Origin: Streptomyces sp. NRRL WC-3618
GTDB taxonomy: Bacteria; Actinomycetota; Actinomycetes; Streptomycetales; Streptomycetaceae
NCBI RefSeq assembly: GCF_001280005.1
Contig: NZ_LGDW01000457.1
Span: 1 to 48,362 of the forward strand
DNA length: 48,362 bases
Direction: 5' to 3'
Under the pieces are notes generated by a model that ran no database searches, was not told where the DNA came from, and saw only the letters and a program-made list of their open reading frames with translations. Positions 35,237 to 42,744 of the stretch are shown in pieces. Numbering within the stretch: position 1 is the first letter of the stretch; every line of letters starts with the position of its first letter. A program made the translations under genes and the position numbers.

Positions 35237-35277
35237 GGAGCCGGCAGGGCACACGCCCTGCCGGCTCCCGTTTTTTT
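35237..35277 (+). terminator. Rho-independent terminator
   Basis: GGAGCCGGCAGGGC (35237-35250) pairs over 14 bp with GCCCTGCCGGCTCC (35255-35268) around ACAC and is followed by CG and seven T. It ends the FAD monooxygenase transcript and faces the convergent VOC gene. Confidence 0.95.
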
Positions 35278-35302
35278 GCCGTTGTGCTCCTTGTGCTCCT
35301 GT

Positions 35303-35830
35303 TCAGTGATCGGTGTGCGTGGAGATCTGCACGTAGTTGCCCTCGGGGTCCGCGACGTAGGCCTGACGCTCGCCCCACGGCTGGTCCTTGGGGGCCATGA
35401 GCACCTTGGCGCCGGCCTTCTTGGCCTTGGCGAAGGCCTGGTCGACGTTGCTGACGAGCACCGCGACGTCCGACTGCTTGTTCGTGGACTTACCGACGTG
35501 CCGCAGACCCGTGTACGTCTGGATCGTGTCGTACGAGCTGAAGGTGATGTAGTACGTGCCTTCCTTGCTCACGGTGCCGAACATCCCGGGCCCCTCCGCG
35601 GGGAACCGGAAGTCCACCGTGAAGCCCAGGGCCTTGCTGTAGAAGTCGAGCATTTTGTCGACGTCGCCGGTGTAGAGGTTCGGCTGCCCGTAACGGGCTG
35701 CCGCCGCGACCGTGTCGGCCTTGTCGTTCTTGGCTTCGGCGGCGTTCGAGACGCTGCCCAGGCCGACCATCAGCAGCGTGGACGCGGCGGTCCCCGCAGC
35801 CCATCTTCGAGCGTTCAACGACGTCCTCAT
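35303..35830 (-). CDS. Exported VOC family (glyoxalase/bleomycin-resistance fold) protein
   Basis: 175 residues from ATG 35830; AAAAGGAG lies 7 bp upstream, so this ATG is preferred over the in-frame ATG at 35854. The N-terminus NARRWAAGTAASTLLMVGLG is a signal peptide with twin arginines, cleaved near SNAAEA. The rest is one VOC domain: QPNLYTGDVDKMLDFYSKALG, FDFRFP-like strand, FAKAKKAGAKVLMAP, YVADPEGNYVQIST. VOC proteins act as metal-dependent enzymes or drug-binding resistance proteins. Export of such a fold is unusual and, beside halogenase and exporter genes, suggests extracytoplasmic binding or modification of the product. Divergent from the halogenase gene. Confidence 0.85.
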   Translation of the reverse strand: MRTSLNARRWAAGTAASTLLMVGLGSVSNAAEAKNDKADTVAAAARYGQPNLYTGDVDKMLDFYSKALGFTVDFRFPAEGPGMFGTVSKEGTYYITFSSYDTIQTYTGLRHVGKSTNKQSDVAVLVSNVDQAFAKAKKAGAKVLMAPKDQPWGERQAYVADPEGNYVQISTHTDH

Positions 35831-36015
35831 CGGGTGACTCCTTTTGCTTGTCATGAGCGAAGCTCATTGAGCCAGCAACCAACCCAATCGAACTCGCGTA
35901 TCGCTCGAGCGGCTCATCGAGCTCATCTCCACCTCTCTTCCAGCGGGCGGCGCGACGGTGTGCACGGCACCCCACCCTGCTACCGCGTCCCGGTGACGCA
36001 GAGATTGGAGAGCTC

Positions 36016-37416
36016 ATGCGCGACTCCACCCAGATCCTTGTCATCGGGGGAGGTCCCGCCGGCTCCACGGCGGCCGGACTGCTGGCCAAGGAGGGATTCG
36101 AAGTCACGCTGCTGGAACGGGACAGGTTCCCGCGCTACCACATCGGCGAGTCGATCCTGCCCTCCTGCCGGCCGATCCTCGAATACCTCGGTGTGTGGGA
36201 CAAGGTGAACCGCCACGGCTTCCAGCCGAAGGGCGGTGCCTACTTCTTCTGGGGCCCGGAAGAGTGGGAGGTCAACTTCAGCGGCCTCGGCGCGGACGGC
36301 ACCAACGCCTGGCAGGTGGTGCGCTCGGAGTTCGACGAGATCCTGCTGCGGCACGCGGCCGAGCTGGGCGTGACGGTGGTGGAGGAGACCACCGTCAAGG
36401 AGGTCCACTTCGAGAACGGCCGGCCGGTGGCCGCCAGCTGGGTCGACAGCAAGGACCCGGGCCGCTCCGGCCGCATCGGCTTCGACTACGTGATCGACTG
36501 CTCCGGCCGCGCCGGACTGATCGCCGCCCGCCAGCAGAAGAGCCGGAAGTACCACGAGGTGTTCCAGAACGTGGCCGCCTGGACCTACTGGAAGGGCGTC
36601 AAGCGGCTCGACCGGGGCCCGGACGGCGCCATCACGGTGGCCTCCGCCCCCGACGGCTGGTTCTGGGTCATCCCGCTGCACGACGGGACCACCAGCGTCG
36701 GACTGGTCACCGGACGCGACATCTTCAACGAGAAGAAGCGCGCCATGGGCGGCATCCAGCAGGTCTACGACCAGGTCCTCACCGAGTGCCCGAGGGTGGC
36801 GGCACTGGTGGAAGGCGCCGAGCAGGTCGCCGGAATGAAGGTGGAACAGGACTACTCGTACACCGCCGAGAGCTTCTGCGGACCCGGCTATCTGCTCAGC
36901 GGCGACGCGGCCTGCTTCCTGGACCCGCTGCTGTCCACCGGCGTCCATCTGGCCACGTACAGCGGGATGCTGAGCGCCGCCGCCCTGTCCAGCGTGCTGC
37001 GCGGAGACGTCGCGGAGGACGAGGCCTGGGAGTTCTACCAGACCGTCTACCGGCACGCGTACGAGCGGCTGCTGGTGCTGGTGTCCGTGTTCTACGAGAG
37101 CTACCGCGGCAAGGAGCACCACTTCTACAACGCCCAGCGGCTCACGCAGGGCCAGCGCGAGAGCCTCGACCTCCAGGAGGCGTTCAACCGCATCGTCACC
37201 GGCATCGCCGACATGGACGACGCGCAGGACGTGTACGCCAGCGTCCACGCCCACCTCAACGGCGCGGAGAGCGGTGACCCCAACCCCCTGGCCAACCTCA
37301 ACAAGGTCCACGAGCAGAAGCAGGCTCCGATGAACCCGGACAACGCCGTGGGCGGCCTGTACCTGTCCTTCGGGCCCAGCCTGGGCCTGCGGCGAGCGGA
37401 AGGAGGGACCGCCTGA
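36016..37416 (+). CDS. Flavin-dependent halogenase
   Basis: 466 residues from ATG 36016, behind GGAG. FAD site GGGPAGSTAA starts at residue 10, RFPRYHIGESILPS follows at about 38-51, the catalytic lysine is K72 in FQPKGGAYFFW, and the halogenase-specific WxWxIP motif is intact (W215-F-W-V-I-P220). Together these residues distinguish true flavin halogenases from monooxygenases: HOCl formed at the flavin is relayed to the Lys. The RFPR/GES and GDAACFLDPLLSTGVH text fits the group acting on phenolic or carrier-bound substrates (CmlS/PltA/CtcP-like) rather than free tryptophan. It needs a flavin reductase, not encoded here. First gene of a three-gene operon with the methyltransferase and LLM oxidoreductase. 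Confidence 0.93.
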   Translation: MRDSTQILVIGGGPAGSTAAGLLAKEGFEVTLLERDRFPRYHIGESILPSCRPILEYLGVWDKVNRHGFQPKGGAYFFWGPEEWEVNFSGLGADGTNAWQVVRSEFDEILLRHAAELGVTVVEETTVKEVHFENGRPVAASWVDSKDPGRSGRIGFDYVIDCSGRAGLIAARQQKSRKYHEVFQNVAAWTYWKGVKRLDRGPDGAITVASAPDGWFWVIPLHDGTTSVGLVTGRDIFNEKKRAMGGIQQVYDQVLTECPRVAALVEGAEQVAGMKVEQDYSYTAESFCGPGYLLSGDAACFLDPLLSTGVHLATYSGMLSAAALSSVLRGDVAEDEAWEFYQTVYRHAYERLLVLVSVFYESYRGKEHHFYNAQRLTQGQRESLDLQEAFNRIVTGIADMDDAQDVYASVHAHLNGAESGDPNPLANLNKVHEQKQAPMNPDNAVGGLYLSFGPSLGLRRAEGGTA

Positions 37417-38453
37417 TGACGAGTCAGTCGAGCCAGGCGAGTCAGTCCACAGTGGTCTCCCCTGAGGACATCACCAAGATCAGCGGCCTGGGCCACAGCT
37501 TCACGGTCTCCAAGCTGCTGCTCAGCGCCGTCGAGGTCGGGGTGTTCACCGCCCTGGCCGCCAGCGCCGAAGGGAGCGCGGAGACGGAGGAACTGCGGGC
37601 CGCAACCGGCCTGCACGCGCGCTCGGCCACCGACTTCTTCGACGCCCTGGTGGCCCTCGGGCTGCTGGAGAAGAAGGAGGGACGCTACTACAACAGCGCA
37701 CTGGCCCAAGCGTGCCTGGTGCGCGGCGAGAACTACCGGGGCGGGTTCCTCGACGGGGCCAACTACGTGCTCTACCCCGCCTGGGGACGGCTCACCGAGG
37801 CGCTGCGCACCGGCAAGCCCCAGGCCGAGGGCGACTTCGAGGAGATGCTGAACGATCCTCGGGCGCGGCAGGCGTTCCTCACCATGCAGGACGCCCTCAG
37901 CTCGCCGCTGGTCCCGCAGCTGCTGGAGGCGGTCGACTTCGGCGAGTTCCGCACCCTGGCCGACATCGGCGGTGCGCGCGGCAACCTCGCCGGGCTCGTC
38001 CTCCAGGCGAGGCCCGAGCTGACCGCCCAGGTCTTCGACCGTCCCCAGAACGCCGAACCGTGCGCGGAGCACGCCAAGTCCCTCGGGGTGGACGGCAGGC
38101 TGGAGTTCGCCGGCGGCGACTTCTTCGCCGACCCGCTGCCCGCCGCCGACGTGCTCGTCATCGGTCATGTGCTCGCCGACTTCTCGGTCGACGAACGCAA
38201 GCAGCTGGTGGCGAAGGCGTTCGAGGCGGTCAGCCCGGGTGGCGCGCTGCTGGTGTACGACCCGATGCCGGGCGACGAACCCCACCTGCCCGCGCTGGTG
38301 TCCAGCCTGCACATGCTGGTGATGACTCCGGCCGGGGCGGGCTATCACCCCGGCGACTGCGAACAGTGGATGCGTGTGGCCGGGTTCACCGAGGTCACCC
38401 GCCATCCGCTGCTGCTCGGCAACACGCTGCTCGTCGCCCGTAAGCCCGCCTGA
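37416..38453 (+). CDS. SAM-dependent O-methyltransferase-like protein with altered catalytic site
   Basis: 345 residues. The ATG at 37416 overlaps the halogenase stop (TGATG), so translation is coupled. The N-terminal dimerisation/winged-helix domain is at about residues 20-110 and the Rossmann domain carries the SAM motif DIGGARGNLA (D183). In plant and bacterial O-methyltransferases of this family a catalytic base sits in a (V/I)LHDW segment; here the segment is HVLADF (251-256), so Ala254 replaces that His. DnrK-type enzymes also lack it and methylate or decarboxylate polyketides. O-methylation of a phenol is likely; a decarboxylase or hydroxylase-like variant is possible. Confidence 0.88.
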   Translation: MTSQSSQASQSTVVSPEDITKISGLGHSFTVSKLLLSAVEVGVFTALAASAEGSAETEELRAATGLHARSATDFFDALVALGLLEKKEGRYYNSALAQACLVRGENYRGGFLDGANYVLYPAWGRLTEALRTGKPQAEGDFEEMLNDPRARQAFLTMQDALSSPLVPQLLEAVDFGEFRTLADIGGARGNLAGLVLQARPELTAQVFDRPQNAEPCAEHAKSLGVDGRLEFAGGDFFADPLPAADVLVIGHVLADFSVDERKQLVAKAFEAVSPGGALLVYDPMPGDEPHLPALVSSLHMLVMTPAGAGYHPGDCEQWMRVAGFTEVTRHPLLLGNTLLVARKPA

Positions 38454-38469
38454 GGGAAGGGAGCCCGCC

Positions 38470-39330
38470 ATGGAGATAGGAGTGGGGCTGCCCACCACGG
38501 TCCCGGACATCGACGGGAACCGGCTCACCACCTGGGCCAGACAGGCCGAGGACCACGGCTTCGCCAGCCTGGGTGTGCTGGACCGGCTGGTGTACGACAA
38601 CTACGAGTCGCTGACCTCGCTCGCCGCCGCCGCCGCGGTGACCGAGCGGATCCGGCTGGTCTCCAGCATCCTGATCGCCGCGTACCGGCCGGGCACGGCG
38701 GTCCTCGCCAAGCAGGCGGCGACCGTCCACGCCCTGTCCGACGGGCGGCTGACGCTGGGAGTGGCGGCCGGTGGCAGGGAGGACGACTTCCAGGCCACCG
38801 GGGCACGTTACCGGGACCGCGGCCGCCGGCTGGACGACATGGTCACCGAGATGAAGGCCATCTGGGCGGGCAAGGGGCCGGTGCCCGGCATCGGTCCGTC
38901 GTTCCCGGACGGCAACGCTCCCGAGCTGATCGTGGGCGGACACACGCCGGCCGCGATGGCCAGGGCCGCCCGGCACGCGGACGGCTGGATCGCGGGCGGC
39001 AGTTCGGCCACCGGGTACGCGGAACTGGCCGACCGGGCCCGCCAGGCCTGGCGGACGGAGGGACGCGCGGAGAAGCCCAGGCTGGTCGCTCTGACGTACG
39101 CGTGCCTGGGCCCCGACTCCCGTGCGGTGGCCGAGCGTTATCTGCGGGCGTACTACGCGTTCATCGGCCCCAAGGCCGAGATGGCGGCCAAGGCCGTCAT
39201 CATCGGTGCGGAGAGTCTGCGGGACACTGTCTCGGCCTACGCGGAGTCGGGCTGCGACGAACTGCTGATCTTCCCGTGCACGGCGGACCCAGGCCAGCTG
39301 GAGCTTCTCGCGGAGGCAGCCCTGCGCTGA
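38470..39330 (+). CDS. LLM class flavin/F420-dependent oxidoreductase
   Basis: 286 residues from ATG 38470 with AAGGGAG 6 bp upstream, 16 bp after the methyltransferase stop. The luciferase-like barrel shows EIGVGLPTTVPDI at the start, RIRLVSSILIAAYRPG at about 68-83, LSDGRLTLGVAAGGREDDF at about 96-114, and the C-terminal LIFPCTADPGQLELL. The family uses FMN or F420; the sequence resembles actinobacterial F420-type reductases and monooxygenases. Last gene of the halogenase operon, closed by a hairpin. Likely a reduction or Baeyer-Villiger type oxygenation of the metabolite. Confidence 0.9.
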   Translation: MEIGVGLPTTVPDIDGNRLTTWARQAEDHGFASLGVLDRLVYDNYESLTSLAAAAAVTERIRLVSSILIAAYRPGTAVLAKQAATVHALSDGRLTLGVAAGGREDDFQATGARYRDRGRRLDDMVTEMKAIWAGKGPVPGIGPSFPDGNAPELIVGGHTPAAMARAARHADGWIAGGSSATGYAELADRARQAWRTEGRAEKPRLVALTYACLGPDSRAVAERYLRAYYAFIGPKAEMAAKAVIIGAESLRDTVSAYAESGCDELLIFPCTADPGQLELLAEAALR

Positions 39331-39346
39331 CTCACACTCCCCGGCA

Positions 39347-39389
39347 CGAGCCGGGCGGATCGGCCTCGGGGGCCGGTTCGCCCGGCTCG
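39347..39389 (+). terminator. Terminator of the halogenase operon
   Basis: CGAGCCGGGCG (39347-39357) pairs perfectly with CGCCCGGCTCG (39379-39389); the loop holds a smaller GGCC..GGCC stem. It lies 17 bp after the LLM oxidoreductase stop. Confidence 0.75.
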
Positions 39390-39561
39390 GTGTGCGTGGG
39401 GCGCCACAACTTCCTTGGAGCACATCCACTCGCCTACCTTGCCGGCAGGAGCAACGGGGTCCGGCTCCCGGAACGGGTCAAGTGACCGCCGTGGGGGACC
39501 TGCTCGTGGGGCGCACGCGCGGTGCCCTTTCCGGGGGGCCGGATCACGCGGGGATCGCCTG

Positions 39562-39735
39562 TTACAGGGGCAGGGAGAGCTGGCGTCGGGAGGTGATTCC
39601 GAGCTTCTGGAACACCTTGCGCAGGTGGTACTCGACGGTGCCGGCGGTGATGAACAGGCGTCTGCTGGAGGCGTCTGCGACGGCGCGGCTGAGCGAGGAC
39701 CGGGAGACGTGCATCTCCGCGGGGCCGTGGTGAAG
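39562..39735 (-). pseudogene. LuxR family regulator, C-terminal HTH scrap
   Basis: The minus-strand frame ending with TAA at 39562 reads RRLFITAGTVEYHLRKVFQK then LGITSRRQLSLPL. This is the recognition helix and end of a LuxR/LAL HTH (normally RLFISPRTVEYHLRKVFTKLGI). Upstream the expected first HTH helices are corrupted and no start or sensor region can be found, so only about 35 codons are clear. It may be the remains of a LAL-type regulator. The region 39736-39972 shows nothing recognisable. Confidence 0.65.
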
Positions 39736-39972
39736 CTCGCGGCCAGGGCGACGGCCGTGTACGCCGTCAGGTGTCGCAAGGCGGTGGCCTCCACGGCCGA
39801 CGAGTGCAGGGCTCGCCCGCGTCGATTGATGCGTTCATCACATGAATAGATCTCGGTTTGATGCTGGACACCGATCCGGTGGTGCTTCGAGACTCTCGCG
39901 TAACACCTCGGCTTGCCCTCGCCCGACTCCGCCCCGCCGTCGAGGGCCAGTCTCCGAGAAAGCAGCGGCGCC

Positions 39973-40122
39973 ATGCTGGCAGCTCTGGGCTTCGCCACGA
40001 TCGCCGTCCTCCTGCTGGTCACCATGACCAAAAGGGCCTCGGTACTGGTCGCGCTGATCCTGCTTCCGGTGCTGGGGGCGCTCATCGGCGGCTTCGCGGA
40101 CGATCCGGGCGAGTGCATATGA
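39973..40122 (+). pseudogene. CitMHS citrate transporter, N-terminal scrap
   Basis: ATG 39973 opens a 49-residue frame starting MLAALGFATIAVLLLVTM and continuing TKRASVLVALILLPVLGAL with GGFADD. This is the exact style of the first one and a half helices of CitMHS-family divalent-metal citrate/H+ symporters, which are about 430-470 residues. The frame then ends in GECI and TGA at 40122, 31 bp before the beta-glucosidase start. The rest of the transporter is missing, so a deletion or insertion joined it to the GH3 region. A residual membrane peptide could still be made. Confidence 0.7.
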
Positions 40123-40153
40123 ATCGTCGAGCATTCGTTGAAGAGGAGCCCGC

Positions 40154-42607
40154 ATGGAGTTCACTCGGACATCGGTACGACGTCGCAGGAAAGGCCGGTT
40201 GCGCCGCACCGGCCTGATCGCGGGAGCGAGCGCGATGCTCCTTGCCGCAGGCACGGCCGTGGCCCCCGGCGCCTCGGGCGCGGGTGACGCCCGGGGCACC
40301 GGCACCGTGTCTCCCCGCGTCGCCGCCCTCATCGCGAGGATGTCGCTGGACGAGAAGTTGTCCTTCGTCCATGGAGGCACCGATCCCCGCAAACTCGGCC
40401 AGGCCGGATACATCCCCGGGGTTCCCCGCCTCGGCATCCCCGAACTGCGGCTCACCGACGGACCGGCGGGCGTCCGGGTCAACGCGCACGCCACCGCGAT
40501 GCCGGCGCCGGTCGCGCTCGCCTCGTCCTTCGACGACCGACTGGCCCGTACGTTCGGCCAGGTCATCGGACGCGACGGCCGTGCGCTCGGCCAGGACGTG
40601 CTGCTCTCCCCGATGACGAACATCATCCGGGTGCCGTACGCGGGGCGGAACTTCGAGACCTTCAGCGAGGACCCGCTGCTCAGCTCCCGCATGGTGTCCG
40701 GCGAGATCGCGGGCGTGCAGAGCCAGGGCCTGATCGCCACAGTCAAGCACTACGCGGAGAACAACCAGGAAGACAACCGCATGGGGGTGAACGTCAACGT
40801 CGACGAACAGACCCTGCGTCAGATCGAGCTGCCCGCCTTCGAGGCCGCCGTCAAGGCCGGCGCCGGTGCGGTGATGTGCTCGTACAACTCGGTGAACGGC
40901 GAGCACGGCTGCGGCAGCGACGAACTGCTCGACTCGATCCTCAAAGAGCAGTGGGGCTTTAAGGGCTGGGTCATGTCGGACTGGGGTGCGACCCACGCGA
41001 CGAGCGACATCGTGAACGGCCTCGACCAGGAGATGCCGAGCGGCGTCTTTCTGGGCGACGGACTGAAGACCGCGATCACGAACGGCACCATTCCGGTCTC
41101 GGAGCTGAACGACGCGGTCGCCCGCATCCTGGGCCAGATGAAGAAATTCGGTCTCCTCGACGGCGCTGTGGGCCGACGGCCCGCACGCGACCCGAAGGGC
41201 GGCGCCCAGATCGCGCAGAAGGTGGCCGAGTCCGGCTCCGTCCTGCTGAAGAACACCGGCAGGGCGCTTCCGCTGACCGGCAAGGACACCAGCATCGGAC
41301 TCATCGGTCCGACGGCGAAGACGCCGAAGGTCACCGGCGGCGGCAGTTCCTACGTCGTACCGGACTCCGCGTCCTCGCCGCTGGCCACCATCACGCGGCG
41401 GGCCGGCCGGAATGCCAGGGTGCGCTACGCCGCCGGAGGCGACAACACCGGCGCCCCCATTCCCGCGACGGCCCTCAACCCCGCCCTGGCGGTCGGCTCG
41501 GACGGCACGATCCCCGTCACACCGGCCGCCTCCTTCAACTACAGCGGCACCCTCACCGTGCCGGCCGACGGCGACTACTCCTTCGTCTACGACCTTCCCG
41601 CGGCGTACGGCACGCTGAAGATCGACGGCAAGAGCGTCATCACCGGCTTCCTGGGTTCCAGCACCGCCAACGTGCACCTGACGGCGGGAACGCACGGCAT
41701 CGCGGCCGGCGCCTCCGCGATCCAGGGCGCACCGACCAAGATCCGGCTGAACTGGGTCACCCCGCAGGCCGCGCGGGCCGCCCGGGAGCAGGCCGTGGCC
41801 CTGGCCCGTCAGGTGAAGACCCCCATCGTCTTCGCCTACGACGACGGTACCGAGGGCTTCGACCGGAAGAACCTCTCCCTGCCGGCCGACCAGAACGGGC
41901 TCATCTCCGCCGTCGCCGACGCCAACCCGAACACGATCGTCGTCCTCAACACAGGATCGTCGGTCACCATGCCATGGCTGCCCAAGGTCAAGGCGGTGCT
42001 CGACACGTACTACCCCGGGGAAAACGGGGCCGAGGCCACCGCCCGGCTGCTCTACGGCGACGTGAACCCGTCGGGCAAGACCACCCAGACCTTCCCCGCG
42101 AGCGAGTCCGCCACACCGGTCGCCGGCGACCCGCTCAGGTACCCGGGAGTGGACAACCAGGAGAACTACTCCGAGGGCGTCTACGTGGGCTACCGCTGGT
42201 ACGACAAGGAGAAGGCCGCCCCGCTGTTCCCCTTCGGCCACGGCCTGTCGTACACCTCCTTCGCCTACCGGGACCTCGCGGTACGGCAGAGTCACGGCGG
42301 GGTGACCGTCTCGTTCACCCTGAAGAACACCGGCACCCGTGACGGCGACGAGGTCGCCCAGGTCTACGTCGGTGCGAGCCCGAAGACCACCGCGCCGCAG
42401 GCGGTGCGCTCGCTCGGCGGCTACGAGAAGGTGCATCTGCGCGCCGGTGAGTCGAAGACCGTACGCATCCGGGTCGACGCCCAGCAGTTGAAGTACTGGA
42501 ACACGTCCTCCCACGCCTGGGTGCTCGGCACCGGGCACCGGGAGGTGTGGGTCGGCTCCTCGTCGCGGACGCTCCCCCTGCACGGCGGGGTCGACGTCGC
42601 GCACTGA
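40154..42607 (+). CDS. Secreted glycoside hydrolase family 3 beta-glucosidase with PA14 domain
   Basis: 817 residues from ATG 40154, behind GAGGAG. The signal peptide ends near residue 43 (PGASGAGDA). The GH3 N-terminal barrel includes LRLTDGPAGVR, TVKHYAENNQE (the KH catalytic-site segment), and the nucleophile D276 in SDWGATH. A PA14 insert covers about residues 420-565 (FNYSGTLTVPADGDYSF). The second GH3 domain and a C-terminal fibronectin III-like domain (VSFTLKNTGTRDGDEVAQVYV) complete the canonical layout. It hydrolyses terminal beta-glucosides, outside the cell. First of two secreted hydrolases transcribed together or nearly so (137-bp gap). No LacI-type operator was seen upstream. Confidence 0.93.
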   Translation: MEFTRTSVRRRRKGRLRRTGLIAGASAMLLAAGTAVAPGASGAGDARGTGTVSPRVAALIARMSLDEKLSFVHGGTDPRKLGQAGYIPGVPRLGIPELRLTDGPAGVRVNAHATAMPAPVALASSFDDRLARTFGQVIGRDGRALGQDVLLSPMTNIIRVPYAGRNFETFSEDPLLSSRMVSGEIAGVQSQGLIATVKHYAENNQEDNRMGVNVNVDEQTLRQIELPAFEAAVKAGAGAVMCSYNSVNGEHGCGSDELLDSILKEQWGFKGWVMSDWGATHATSDIVNGLDQEMPSGVFLGDGLKTAITNGTIPVSELNDAVARILGQMKKFGLLDGAVGRRPARDPKGGAQIAQKVAESGSVLLKNTGRALPLTGKDTSIGLIGPTAKTPKVTGGGSSYVVPDSASSPLATITRRAGRNARVRYAAGGDNTGAPIPATALNPALAVGSDGTIPVTPAASFNYSGTLTVPADGDYSFVYDLPAAYGTLKIDGKSVITGFLGSSTANVHLTAGTHGIAAGASAIQGAPTKIRLNWVTPQAARAAREQAVALARQVKTPIVFAYDDGTEGFDRKNLSLPADQNGLISAVADANPNTIVVLNTGSSVTMPWLPKVKAVLDTYYPGENGAEATARLLYGDVNPSGKTTQTFPASESATPVAGDPLRYPGVDNQENYSEGVYVGYRWYDKEKAAPLFPFGHGLSYTSFAYRDLAVRQSHGGVTVSFTLKNTGTRDGDEVAQVYVGASPKTTAPQAVRSLGGYEKVHLRAGESKTVRIRVDAQQLKYWNTSSHAWVLGTGHREVWVGSSSRTLPLHGGVDVAH

Positions 42608-42744
42608 CCGCACGGCTCGCACCGTCAACCGGGTGCCGAGCCGCGTCTGATGCCGGGCCCGTCCAGGCCCGGCTCCCTCCCCCCACCACCAAGGGTGCCG
42701 GCCGCGCCGCCGCGGCCGGCACCCGGCCAGAGAGGTTCTCATCC

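Noticed and set aside
35860..35925. SARP-type sites between VOC and halogenase genes
   Set aside because: TTGAGCC, TCGAACT, TCGAGCG and TCGAGCT are present, but spacings (21, 17, 12 bp) do not keep the 11-bp period; too weak to call.
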